NCBI RefSeq assembly: GCF_009905375.1
Contig: NC_133653.1
Location: forward strand, 63,337,414 to 63,401,413
Length of the DNA stretch: 64,000 nt
Reading direction: 5' to 3'
Source: Apium graveolens
Taxonomy: Eukaryota; Streptophyta; Magnoliopsida; Apiales; Apiaceae
In this document: piece by piece, positions 31,846 to 40,294 of the stretch
How positions within the stretch are numbered: the first letter of the stretch is position 1
Layout: every line of letters begins with the position of its first letter
The notes under the pieces: model-generated
Told to the model about the DNA's origin: nothing
What the model saw: the letters and a program-made list of their open reading frames with translations, nothing else
Database searches by the model: none
Made by a program: the position numbers and the translations under genes

Positions 31846-31919
31846 TTGTTCTGTTCAAATAAGATCTGAAATCTAAACATAAAACATATTAGCCATGACA
31901 TTATCAAATATATCTAACA

Positions 31920-31924
31920 TATAG
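31920..31924. repeat. Target-site duplication, right copy (TATAG)
   Basis: TATAG directly follows the LTR end TCTAACA and matches 18811-18815. Confidence 0.95.
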
Positions 31925-32277
31925 CATTTACTAACCCATTCCGCAATTTCCCTCTTCATATCTGGCCACCAATAATTCTTCTTTAAATCTCTGTACATTT
32001 TGGTACTCCCTGGATGGATGGAATATCTTGAACTATGTGCCTCTTGTAAAATTTCATTTTTCAGCTCCGTTATTGGTGGAATCCAAATTCTTGAAGAAAA
32101 CCTAAGAATACCTTGATCATCTTGTTGCGTGCATAATTCCTCACCTACCAAACTATTTATATCTTGATCCATTACCTCTTTCTGGCATTTCTTTATTTTC
32201 TCCAATAACTCCGGTTGGAAAATCATACCGTACACTTTTGCTTCCTCAGGCTTGCAAATTCTAATCTCCAATTCCAA
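31925..32277 (-). pseudogene. pol: Element 1 integrase, N-terminal zinc-finger part
   Basis: The minus-strand frame from 32277 carries FQPELLEKIKKCQKEVMDQ, then FSSRIWIPPITELKNEIL and the integrase H2C2 finger: AHSSRYSIHPGSTKMYRDLK (both His) and WVSKCY (first Cys), cut by the copia; [14 protein letters not shown] resumes at 18810. A frameshift near 32270 separates it from the RNase H frame (32804-32223). Confidence 0.9.
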
Positions 32278-32840
32278 TTTTGAAATTCTTTATATATCTC
32301 TTCAGGTACGGATAACACATTTAACCTTTCCTTCCGACTTAACGCATCTGCTACAACGTTCGCCTTACCGGGATGATACTTAATCGAGCAATCATAATCC
32401 TTGATCAATTCTAACCATCTCCTTTGTCTCATATTAAGTTCCTTCTGGGTAAATATATATTTCAAACTTTTGTGATCCGTGAAAATCTCACACTTTTCTC
32501 CATACAAATAATGTCTCCAAATCTTCAAAGCGAAAACTATAGCTGCTAACTCCAAATCATGAGTAGGGTACTTCTGTTCGTGTGGTTTCAATTGCCTTGA
32601 CGCATACGCAATCACCTTGTCGTGCTGCATAAGAACACATCCTAATCCTTTGTAAGAAGCATCACTATAAATTACGAAATTTCCTTGATCGTCTGGAAGT
32701 GACAAAATAGGTGCTGTGATTAATCTCCGCTTCAATTCCTGAAAACTTTCTTCGCACTTGTCATTCCATATAAACTTTTCATTCTTTCGTGTAAGCTTTG
32801 TCAATGGTGTTGCAATTCTTGAGAAATTCTGAACGAATCG
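32223..32840 (-). pseudogene. pol: Element 1 RNase H
   Basis: In frame with RT but after TGA 32841-32843. It reads [20 protein letters not shown] (RT connection), then [58 protein letters not shown] and [20 protein letters not shown], with the RNase H acidic residues in YSDAS, DLELAA and FTDHKS all present. Only the upstream TGA (an Arg codon in relatives) and the downstream frameshift break the frame. Confidence 0.92.
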
Positions 32841-33782
32841 TCAATAATATCCTGCCAATCCCAAGAAACTTCTTACCTCAGTGGGTGTTCTCGGTCTTTC
32901 CCAATTCGTAATTGCCTCGATCTTTGCCGGGTCCACTTTGATCCCTTCATTACTGACTATGTGTCCTAAGAACTGAACTTCCTGTAGCCAAAACTCACAC
33001 TTCGACAATTTAGCATATAACTTCTTTTTCCTTAAAATCTCCAAAGCTGTCCTTAAATGTTCCGCATGATCCTCCTCCGTCTTTGAATAGATCAAAATAT
33101 CGTCTATAAATACTATAACGAACTTGTCCAAATATTCCTTGAAAATTCTGTTCATCAGGTCCATAAACGCTGCTGGGGCGTTGGTCAATCCAAAAGACAT
33201 TACTAGAAATTCATAATGCCCATACCTTGTTCTGAAAGCTGTCTTTGGTATATCTTCTGGTTTGATCTTCAGTTGATGATATCCCGATCTTAAATCGATT
33301 TTGGAGAAATACTTGGCTCCCTTTAATTGGTCAAACAAATCATCAATTCTGGGTAACAGATACTTATTCTTGATTGTCAACTTGTTGAGCTCCCTATAGT
33401 CGATGCACAGTCTCATGCTTCCATCTTTTTTCTTAACAAATAATATCGGGGCTCCCCACGGGGATATGCTGGGTCTGATTACTCCTTTCTCTAACAATTC
33501 CTGCAATTGCTTTGCTAGCTCTTTCATCTCAACAGGCGTCATTCTGTACGGGGCCTTGGATACTGGTTCGGTTCCAGGTGCTAAATCGATTGCAAATTCA
33601 ATTTCTCTATCTGGAGGAAGTCCTGGTAACTCGTCAGGAAATGCATCTGGAAATTCCTTCACAACTGGAATATCTTCAAGTTTTGCTGGCTCCTGACTTC
33701 TATCGATCACATATGCTACAAAATGCTCACATCCTTGTCGTAGTAACTTCTTGGCTTGAATCATCGTTAAGAACTTCTTTAC
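32841..33782 (-). pseudogene. pol: Element 1 reverse transcriptase
   Basis: The frame continues from gag-protease past a TAG at 33783-33785. It carries the linker ([20 protein letters not shown]), [20 protein letters not shown], then the RT motifs [36 protein letters not shown] (first Asp), [10 protein letters not shown] (catalytic Asp pair) and [20 protein letters not shown]. It ends SFLGLAGYY then TGA. The catalytic core looks intact; two nonsense codons flank it. Its pattern fits the Tekay/Del chromovirus group. Confidence 0.92.
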
Positions 33783-35417
33783 CTACTTCTGTCCCTTGAA
33801 CGTTACTATTCTTTCATCTGGCGTTTTCACCATTACTTTCTTATTTCGACAATCTATCTGAGCATCATGCTTAGATAACCAATCCATCCCTAATATAACG
33901 TCAAATTCTCCTAACTTAAACGGTATCAAATCTACACAAAACTTACTACCAGAAATCTCAATCTCACAATTCCCACAAACTTGGTTAACAGTTACACGTT
34001 CTTGATTTGCTAATTCCACAGTCATTATTTCATTTAAATACCCAACTGGACAATTTAACTTACTAACAAAATCTTGTGAAACAAACGATCGAGTTGCTCC
34101 CGAATCTATTAACACTTTGGCATATAAAGAATTCACATTAAGCGTACCTGCCACGACATCCGTATCCTGGATCGCATCCTTCACCGACATGTCAAAAACT
34201 CTAGCCCTCGGAGTCTCATTCACTGTTGGGGTAGATCCCATAATCCTTAATGCATTACTGACTGGGGCTGGTGTCTTGCAATCCCTGGCCATATGTCCTG
34301 GCTTCCCACATTTAAAGCATGTAAATCCAATGGCTGGAACCTTCACTGCTGGATTCCGGATAGGCTGATCCTTATTTGCTGGCTCTCTTGCTGGCTGATT
34401 TCGGCACTCCCTCGAGTAGTGCCCTTTCTGGTTGCATTTAAAACATACCACATTCAACTTGTTACAAATTCCTCCATGCTTCTTTCCACATACTTGACAA
34501 TCTGGAAAAGTTAATCTCGATTGATTCGGCTGATTCACATTAGCTGGACGATTGCCCTGGCCTCCGTCTCCTGCATTTTCTCTCCAGAAATTAAAATTTC
34601 TCCCTGGCTGAAACTTGCCTTTCTTAAAATTTGGAAACTTCCCTGTTTGTGACTGACCCTCACTTCCCTCAACTTTCCTTTTCTTGCTTTCATTTTCTTT
34701 CTGGAACATCTCACTCTCTGTCTCTGCGATCATAGCTTTCTGTACAACCCCGACATAGGTATCCAATTCAAAAATAGCTACCTTCCCTCTGATCCATGGC
34801 TTCAAGCCTTGCTGGAATCTCTTAGCTTTCTTTCTATCAGTATCAACATACGACGGCACATACCTTGACAATTCCTCAAACTTCCCCTCATAATCTGTTA
34901 CTGACATGTTCCCTTGCTTTAATTCTAGAAACTTCAGCTCCATTTGATCCTGAACAAACTGAGGAAAATACTTTTCTAAAAACAATTCCTTAAACCTTTC
35001 CCAAAGAATAACATCTGTGCTTTCCAATGTCTTCACCATCTCCCACCAATAGGTGGCCTCATTCTTCAGATAGTAACTTGCAAATTCAACCTTCTGTTCC
35101 TCTTTCACTTTTACCAAGGCAAATGCCTTCTCTATTTCCTTTAACCACACATTTGCTTCAATTGGCTCTAAGGAACCCTTGAATTCTGGTGGGTTTACTG
35201 CCTGAAAAGTTTTGAAAGTTACCTGGGGATTGGTCTGTCTCTGCTGTTGTTGTGCCAGGTGAACTGTTTGTTGGGCCAAGATTTGAAGAATCTGGGCTAT
35301 TGCTGGGTCCATGGGTCCTGGGTTCACATTCTGGTTTGTATCATCTTGGTTGTTATTGTTGTTGTTGTTGGTTTCTTCATTCTGGGTGTTGGTGCGGGTA
35401 TTTCTTCTGGGAGGCAT
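33783..35417 (-). CDS. gag: Element 1 gag-protease (544 aa)
   Basis: ATG at 35417 (MPPRRNTRTNTQ), 544 codons to TAG. After an Asn/Gln-rich start (ending near residue 60) comes the capsid domain: NPPEFKGSLEPIEANVWLKE, ATYWWEMVKTLE and FLEKYFPQFVQDQMELKFLE, then FELDTYVGVVQKAM. Two zinc fingers follow, CFKCNQKGHYSREC and CFKCGKPGHMARDC, plus an upstream Cys/His cluster (CQVCGKKHGGIC). The aspartic protease has VLIDSGATRSFVSQDF (D-S-G intact) and VILGMDWLSKHDAQIDC. The TAG (CAG in relatives) separates it from RT in the same frame. The ATG lies 4 nt after an intron-acceptor-like TTTACAG. Confidence 0.93.
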   Translation of the reverse strand: MPPRRNTRTNTQNEETNNNNNNNQDDTNQNVNPGPMDPAIAQILQILAQQTVHLAQQQQRQTNPQVTFKTFQAVNPPEFKGSLEPIEANVWLKEIEKAFALVKVKEEQKVEFASYYLKNEATYWWEMVKTLESTDVILWERFKELFLEKYFPQFVQDQMELKFLELKQGNMSVTDYEGKFEELSRYVPSYVDTDRKKAKRFQQGLKPWIRGKVAIFELDTYVGVVQKAMIAETESEMFQKENESKKRKVEGSEGQSQTGKFPNFKKGKFQPGRNFNFWRENAGDGGQGNRPANVNQPNQSRLTFPDCQVCGKKHGGICNKLNVVCFKCNQKGHYSRECRNQPAREPANKDQPIRNPAVKVPAIGFTCFKCGKPGHMARDCKTPAPVSNALRIMGSTPTVNETPRARVFDMSVKDAIQDTDVVAGTLNVNSLYAKVLIDSGATRSFVSQDFVSKLNCPVGYLNEIMTVELANQERVTVNQVCGNCEIEISGSKFCVDLIPFKLGEFDVILGMDWLSKHDAQIDCRNKKVMVKTPDERIVTFKGQK

Positions 35418-35420
35418 TTT

Positions 35421-35755
35421 CTGTAAAGAATCAATCAATTTATTTAGCTTTTGAATCAAATCTTTGTATAAAAGAAAAGTTTTGTAAAACAGGAATGTCT
35501 TTTATTTTAAAAACAGTTGTAACTAAGTAAATTGCATGCTTCTTTACAGAATATAAACAGTTATGGAAAATAGGGTACATGGTATCACAGAGTATACTGG
35601 TGCAATAAATAAGGTAAAGTAAAACAGGTGCGATAAAGTAAATGACAGTGTTGGAAAGGAAAAAGGTACTGATATATAGATCAAAAGTTTTTAGGTAGTA
35701 CAAGCGTAAAGACGCTTCGAAAGTAAAAGCAAAAAGGGTACAATAACCTACTCAC
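35421..35755 (-). other. Candidate intron between upstream ORF and gag
   Basis: On the minus strand a strong donor-like GTGAGT (35755-35750) and a TTGATTGATTCTTTACAG acceptor-like end (35438-35421) bound a 335-nt T-rich stretch, the composition and length of many plant introns. Removing it would place the gag ATG 4 nt into an exon. The only open frame inside (35703-35440) is hydrophobic, with no known domain, and is probably chance. Confidence 0.4.
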
Positions 35756-35921
35756 TAGTCAATATCGATAGTCTATAAATATAACTCAAAAGTCTACTGA
35801 TACACACTACACACTACTGTCCATACTACATAACCATAACGACACTGCTCAGCATCTCCATCTCAGAATCTCTGGCTCATGGCAAATCTGGACCTCCTAT
35901 CTCCTCAAGCTCTTCTAGAAC

Positions 35922-36389
35922 CTACTTAGCCCACTCTACTAGGAAATCAGGGGTGATGTCCTCATGTGTAGCCTCAGCAATCCTCACAGCAGCTACTCTA
36001 TGAAACGCCTGGAGCCTCTCCCTAAGTCGCCTCTCACCACTCCCCATCTCTCTGGTACGCATGATATGTAATAACTCCTGGATCTGACCCTGTAGGAATC
36101 GCTGCTCCATAAGGCAAGCCTCAAACTGATGATATGGGACAGGATAGGAAGAGAACTGGAAAGGTACTCCTGTGACTGAATGACTAGTAAAGCCTGAATC
36201 AGCAGGTGGGGGTCCTCTGACAGGTTGCCTCATGCCTGGAGGTGGAAAAGCTTGCAATGGTACGGGCTGCAACACAGGTGGAGGTAGAATAGCCAATGCT
36301 GGTGGAATAACAGGACGTGGATCCGATGCTGGTGCTCCAACTGAAGGCTCTGAGTGATCAGCTGATACGGGAATAAAAGAGTCGGCCAT
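35922..36389 (-). CDS. Extra ORF upstream of gag (155 aa), unknown function
   Basis: From ATG 36389 (MADSFIPVSADHSEPSV) to TAG 35922. The first ~75 residues are Pro-rich (IPPALAILPPPVLQPVPLQ); the second half is charged and probably helical (ACLMEQRFLQGQIQELLHIM, GERRLRERLQAFH), ending PDFLVEWAK. It is not gag, protease or any domain I recognise. It lies 504 nt before gag on the same strand, in another part of the leader. A decayed relative starts at 55132 in the defective plus-strand element: 11 of its first 17 residues match, and its LPSILAVLPSVMIVVPLQ resembles the Pro-rich block. That argues for a real coding unit of this family. Confidence 0.65.
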   Translation of the reverse strand: MADSFIPVSADHSEPSVGAPASDPRPVIPPALAILPPPVLQPVPLQAFPPPGMRQPVRGPPPADSGFTSHSVTGVPFQFSSYPVPYHQFEACLMEQRFLQGQIQELLHIMRTREMGSGERRLRERLQAFHRVAAVRIAEATHEDITPDFLVEWAK

Positions 36390-36550
36390 CTCTGCTATCT
36401 GAAATCAAAGAATTTATTAAGAAAAGGAGTTCAGACATTTTAGGAATTAAAAAGGAATATATGCTATAATGTTGAGGACGAGGATGGTACCATTGGTCAC
36501 CATCCACATTTCACTTGTATTCATCTTTCGAGCTTGCTCAATCATTTCCC
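36390..36550 (-). other. Element 1 leader fragment ending at inversion joint
   Basis: The minus strand matches plus-strand 56616-56759 of the defective element (GGGAAATGATTGAGCAAGC ... TTAATAAATTCTTT). Just before the upstream ORF it reads TTCTTTGATTTCAG, a splice-acceptor-like end 9 nt before the ATG. At 36550/36551 the homology stops and unrelated plus-strand family sequence begins, so the primer-binding site and 5' LTR of element 1 are missing. Confidence 0.75.
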
Positions 36551-38430
36551 AAATTTAATTGTTCCCCTCGGGTTTTGTTTTCTGATTGGGACAAACAGTG
36601 TTATGAAGAGACACTTTGTCGGAATGACGAAGAGTCGGGTGGGACGCCACCTAATCATGTGCTGTATGCCATACGGTATGAAAGACTGGCCATCTTAAGT
36701 ACCAATATGGTTGTCTCGTTCATATTCAAATCATTACTTCTTCTTTCTTTCCAACTCTAAGTTTATTAAAATTGTGAATCCTTCTAGTTATTTCGTTGTA
36801 CCATTGTTCTTTGCGAGAGTTTATTTTTAAACAAAAGTCAACATATTATACACCCAGCGGGCAAAGTCTCATCTACCTCTCATGCATGGAAAGGAAACAA
36901 GGGCATATGGTGAGAATTGCAAATCACTGGCCCTAGCCAGGGATGCATTACGAGTCAAAGGAATCTACTTCAATAAGGGATACATCTCCAAGAACGAGAA
37001 TTTGCGATATGTTATTTAGAATATGGATGTGATGACGTGGAAGATTATTGCGGATACCTTATGTGTTATAGTATTGAAAGATGTGGGAGTAATTGGATTG
37101 TATATCTCTCAAGATTTTATTGATAAGATGAATTATCCTGTCGAATCAATAAGTTTATGACTAAAGGAATAGCAAGTTAAGAACGTGCAGTTATTAAATA
37201 AGTACCAATGGCGGCATCAATATTTCTGGCAATAAGCTGTGAAGAATGGATATCATTTGAGATAAGAGGATTTGACATTATTCTAAGAAGTGAATTAACT
37301 ATTCAAGTGTGATGCCCAGATAGACCGTCGTGATGGAAGATAGTTCTGAAGACGCCAAATGAGAACATGAAGAAGTTTAAAGGACAAAGGAAAGTAAAGA
37401 ACTTGTTAAGAACGATTTAAGATTACAGCGACCAGAATATAAGTGCTATGGCGGTTATAAATAAGAGTCAGGAGCAAACCGAACTTGAAGATTTTACAGT
37501 CTCAAGATATGTTTCCAGATGAGTTACCAATATTTCCTTTAGATAAAGAAAATGTATTTATGATTGATGTGGCACCTGAAATGAAGCCAGTGTCCAAAGC
37601 CCCGCACAGAATGGCACCAGATAAAATAAAGAAGTTACTAGAGGAAATGTAGGAGATAAATAGAAGAAAAAGCAACTGGACCTAGCGTACCCCTTAAAGT
37701 GCCCTAGCACGATGTGTTAATAAGAAAGATGAAAGTGTGAGATTATATGTTACCGAAAGCTCGACAAGGTTACTCTCAAGAGCAGATATCTGTTATCTCG
37801 AACCAATGATTTGTTTAATTAAATGAACGAAGCAAGGCATTTTTATAAGATTGATTTGAGACTGGGTATATTACCAAGTGAAAATTTAACTTATGGACGT
37901 ATCAAAGATAATTTTCAGAACTCAGTACTATTGTTATAAAATTCTAGAAATGTTAGTGCGATGAACTGATATACCAGTGATATTTAAATTTGATGAGTAG
38001 AATTTTGAAGGAAGAATTTGGATAAGATATACTTGTAAGAAGAACCATGCAACCTATACAATGATAGCTGAGGAGTCAAAGAAGAAAGAAGCGGTATAAA
38101 AAGAGTTTACCAGGTGAAAACTTTAATGGCAGGAGGTATAATTCTTAGTATAGACAGTCAGTAAGGAGGAGACAAAAGGGGATGCAGCAGAAAATTTAAA
38201 GATAGTATGAATAAAGAAAGACCAGAAGCACCAACAAAAGTAAGAAGTTTTATCATGGGCCGGTTATTATTGGAAATTTGTGCAAGATTTCTTGAAAGTT
38301 GTAATATTCGAGATGAAGTTAACCAGGAAAAGCAAGAAGGTTATATGAAATGGAGAAGGGTGAAGAAAGTTTTGCGGAGTAAAATGAAAGAATGGTTACA
38401 ACACCTATTTTATCACTTTGAAAGCATTAG
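36551..38430 (+). pseudogene. Defective gypsy interior P1: gag end, protease, RT remnants
   Basis: Plus strand, collinear with P2 (56796-58660). 36551-36870 has no recognisable domain. Near 36882 MERKQGHMVRIA resembles a gag zinc knuckle that has lost cysteines. At 37055-37160 the protease reads KDVG then YISQDFIDKMNYPVE, so the active-site D-S-G has become D-V-G. RT begins near 37500 with FPDELPIFPLDKENVFMIDV and PVSKAPHRMAPDKIKKLLEE, with a stop after it; FYKIDLRLG at about 37840 is the first Asp motif. The YxDD box cannot be found. 38207-38443 is an open piece of the RT thumb/connection. The many stops make it non-coding. Confidence 0.8.
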
Positions 38431-39190
38431 GGAGGTTTGGTAGTTTATAGTGATACTTCTCGTAAGGGAATAGGATGTGTGTTGACGCAAAACAATAAAG
38501 TTATTGCATATGCATCCAGACAACCGAAAGGTTATGAGCAGAAGTACCCTACTCATAACTGGGGATTAAAAGCAACAATAATATTCATTTTGAAAGATTG
38601 GGAAATATTATAAGTATAGAGAAAGATGTGAGATATATACGGACCACAAGAGTTGAAGTATGAACTCTCGAGGAAAAGTAAATGTAGTGGCAAGAGATGA
38701 GCAAGAAGGAGAGAGAATGAACATAGAGACTGTACGAGAAGAATTATCTATGGAATTCTAGAAGTTGGAATTGGAAGTCAGAGTGCATAATCCAAAAAGG
38801 AGTAAGAATGTATAAGTATAACTTTTCAATCAGAATTGTTAGAAAAGATAAAGAAGTGTCAGGAAGAGGTAATGAATCAGGATATAAATCATTTAGTATG
38901 GAAAGAATAGTGCACGCAAAAAGGACGATCAAGGTATTCTTAGGTTTTCTTCTAGAACTTGGATTCCACCAGTGATGGAATTGAAGGATGAAATTTTACA
39001 AGCAGCTCATAATTCGAGGTATTCAATCCATTCAGGGAGTACCAAGATGTATAGAGATTTAAAGGAAATTATAGGTGGTTAGATATGAAGCGAGGAATTG
39101 CAGAATGAATTAGCAGATGTTATATATGTCAACAGAGTTAAAGTAGAGCATCAGAAATCAAGTGGATTGTTACAGTCATTGGAAGTTCCA
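38431..39190 (+). pseudogene. P1 RNase H and integrase zinc-finger remnants
   Basis: VVYSDTSRKGIGCVLTQNNK and [20 protein letters not shown] (38438-38560) are the RNase H core; the rest of the domain is out of frame. AHNSRYSIHSGSTKMYRDLK at about 39005 is the integrase His pair, followed by a stop. The matching region of P3 on the minus strand (17033-17860) shares its lesions. Confidence 0.85.
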
Positions 39191-40256
39191 GAGTGGAAGT
39201 GGGAGCATATCACCATAGATTTCATAGTTGGGGTTACCAAGCACAAAAACTAATCATGATGCCATTTGGCTTGTAGTGGATAGATTTACCAAGCCAGCTC
39301 ATTTTCTGCTTATAAACGAAAGATTTTCGCTCGATAAGTTGATCCATAGGTGCCTGAAGGAAATTGTAGTTCGTCATGAAATTCTTGTGTCTATCGTATC
39401 TGATCGAGATCCAAGATTTAATTCGAGATTTTGGAAGAGTTTTCAAGAATGTTTAGGAACAAGATTGAATATGAGTACATATTATCACCCAGAGACGGAT
39501 GGCCAAAGTGAAAGAATAATCCAGACAATAGAAGACTTATTACGTATTTGTGCTATTGATTTCAAAGGAAATTGGGGCGAGCATTTACCTCTGATAGGAT
39601 TTGCTTGCAACAACAGTTATCACGCTAGTATCGGGATGTCACCCTAAGAAGCCCTTTATGGACGCAAATACAGATCTCTAGTGTATTAAGACGGAGCAGT
39701 AGATCATAAAATACTTAGACCTGAATTAGTACAGTAGACAAAGGAAGTTATTGAAGTTATCCAGAAGAGATTGATAGCCGTACCAGACCGTCAAAGGAAA
39801 TAAACAGATCAATCACGAAAAGAAATGGAATTCGAAGAAGGAAGCTTAGTACTACTGAAAGTAGCACCGTGGAAGGGATTAACGAGGTTTGGAAAGAAAG
39901 AAAAATTGAGCCTAAGATATGTTGGACCTTTTGAAATCTTAAAGCAAGTTGGCAAAATAGCTTTCGAGTTAACGTTACCTCCGCACATGGAGCACATTCA
40001 TAATATTGTCCACATATCAATGCTTAAGAAATATAATCCAGACTCCAGGCATGTAACAGAATATGAGCCAATAGAGCTTCAGGCAGATTTGTCATATGTA
40101 GAGAATCCGGTAGAGATTCTAGAGAATAGAGAGAAAATATTGAGGAATAAAGTGGTAAAGTTAGTAAGAGTATTGTGGAGAAACCCAAAGGTTGAAGAGT
40201 CAACCTGGGAGTTAGAAAGTGATATGAGAGAAAAGTACCCTCATTTGTTTTCATAG
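39191..40256 (+). pseudogene. pol: P1 integrase core and chromodomain-like tail
   Basis: The integrase core is open at 39228-39647 ([31 protein letters not shown]) and ends at TAA 39645-39647 after GMSP; a second TAA is at 39801-39803. The C-terminal block 39825-40256 has [28 protein letters not shown] and the tail VRVLWRNPKVEESTWELE. Both stops are shared with P2 and P3. The polypurine tract and LTR A follow. Confidence 0.92.
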
Positions 40257-40294
40257 GAGATTCCGAGGACAGAATCCTTTTAAGGGGGGAAGGA

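Larger units (their letters stand above)
18816..31919 (-). mobile_element. Complete young SIRE/Maximus-like Ty1/copia element (13.1 kb)
   Basis: Minus-strand order: 5' LTR (31919-31321), primer-binding site, gag (31265-28962), pol (28949-25599), small ORF (24263-24018), accessory ORF (23329-19622, one internal TAG), polypurine tract, 3' LTR (19414-18816). The LTRs are both 599 bp with one difference that I can find (19008 G versus 31513 A), and the 5-bp target duplication TATAG is exact. Gag with extra zinc knuckles and the pol domain sequence fit the SIRE/Maximus lineage, which is known for an additional or env-like ORF after pol. Gag and pol frames are open, so it may still be, or recently was, mobile. 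Confidence 0.95.
31321..31919 (-). repeat. Copia 5' LTR (599 bp)
   Basis: The same 599 bp as the 3' LTR apart from 31513 (A here, G at 19008). On the minus strand it begins TGTTAGATATATTTG. It contains a U3 array (31754-31845), a TATA box (31551-31558) and an AATAAA (31412-31417). Confidence 0.97.
17861..36550 (-). mobile_element. Element 1: near-intact Tekay-like gypsy, split by copia, LTRs missing
   Basis: The minus strand carries an upstream ORF (36389-35922), gag-protease (35417-33783), RT (33782-32841), RNase H (32840-32223), the first part of integrase (32277-31925), the copia insertion (18816-31919), and the rest of integrase (18810-17861). The domain order and the chromovirus-like pol point to the Tekay/Del group. 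Visible lesions are few: TAG at 33783-33785, TGA at 32841-32843, a frameshift near 32270 and a 2-nt deletion near 18298. Neither LTR is attached: the 3' end is fused to P3 at about 17860, and the 5' leader ends at the inversion joint 36550. Confidence 0.85.

Noticed and set aside
35440..35703. 87-codon hydrophobic minus-strand frame between the upstream ORF and gag
   Set aside because: T-rich intron-like sequence naturally encodes Phe/Leu/Ile/Tyr; no signal of a true protein, and it lies inside the candidate intron.
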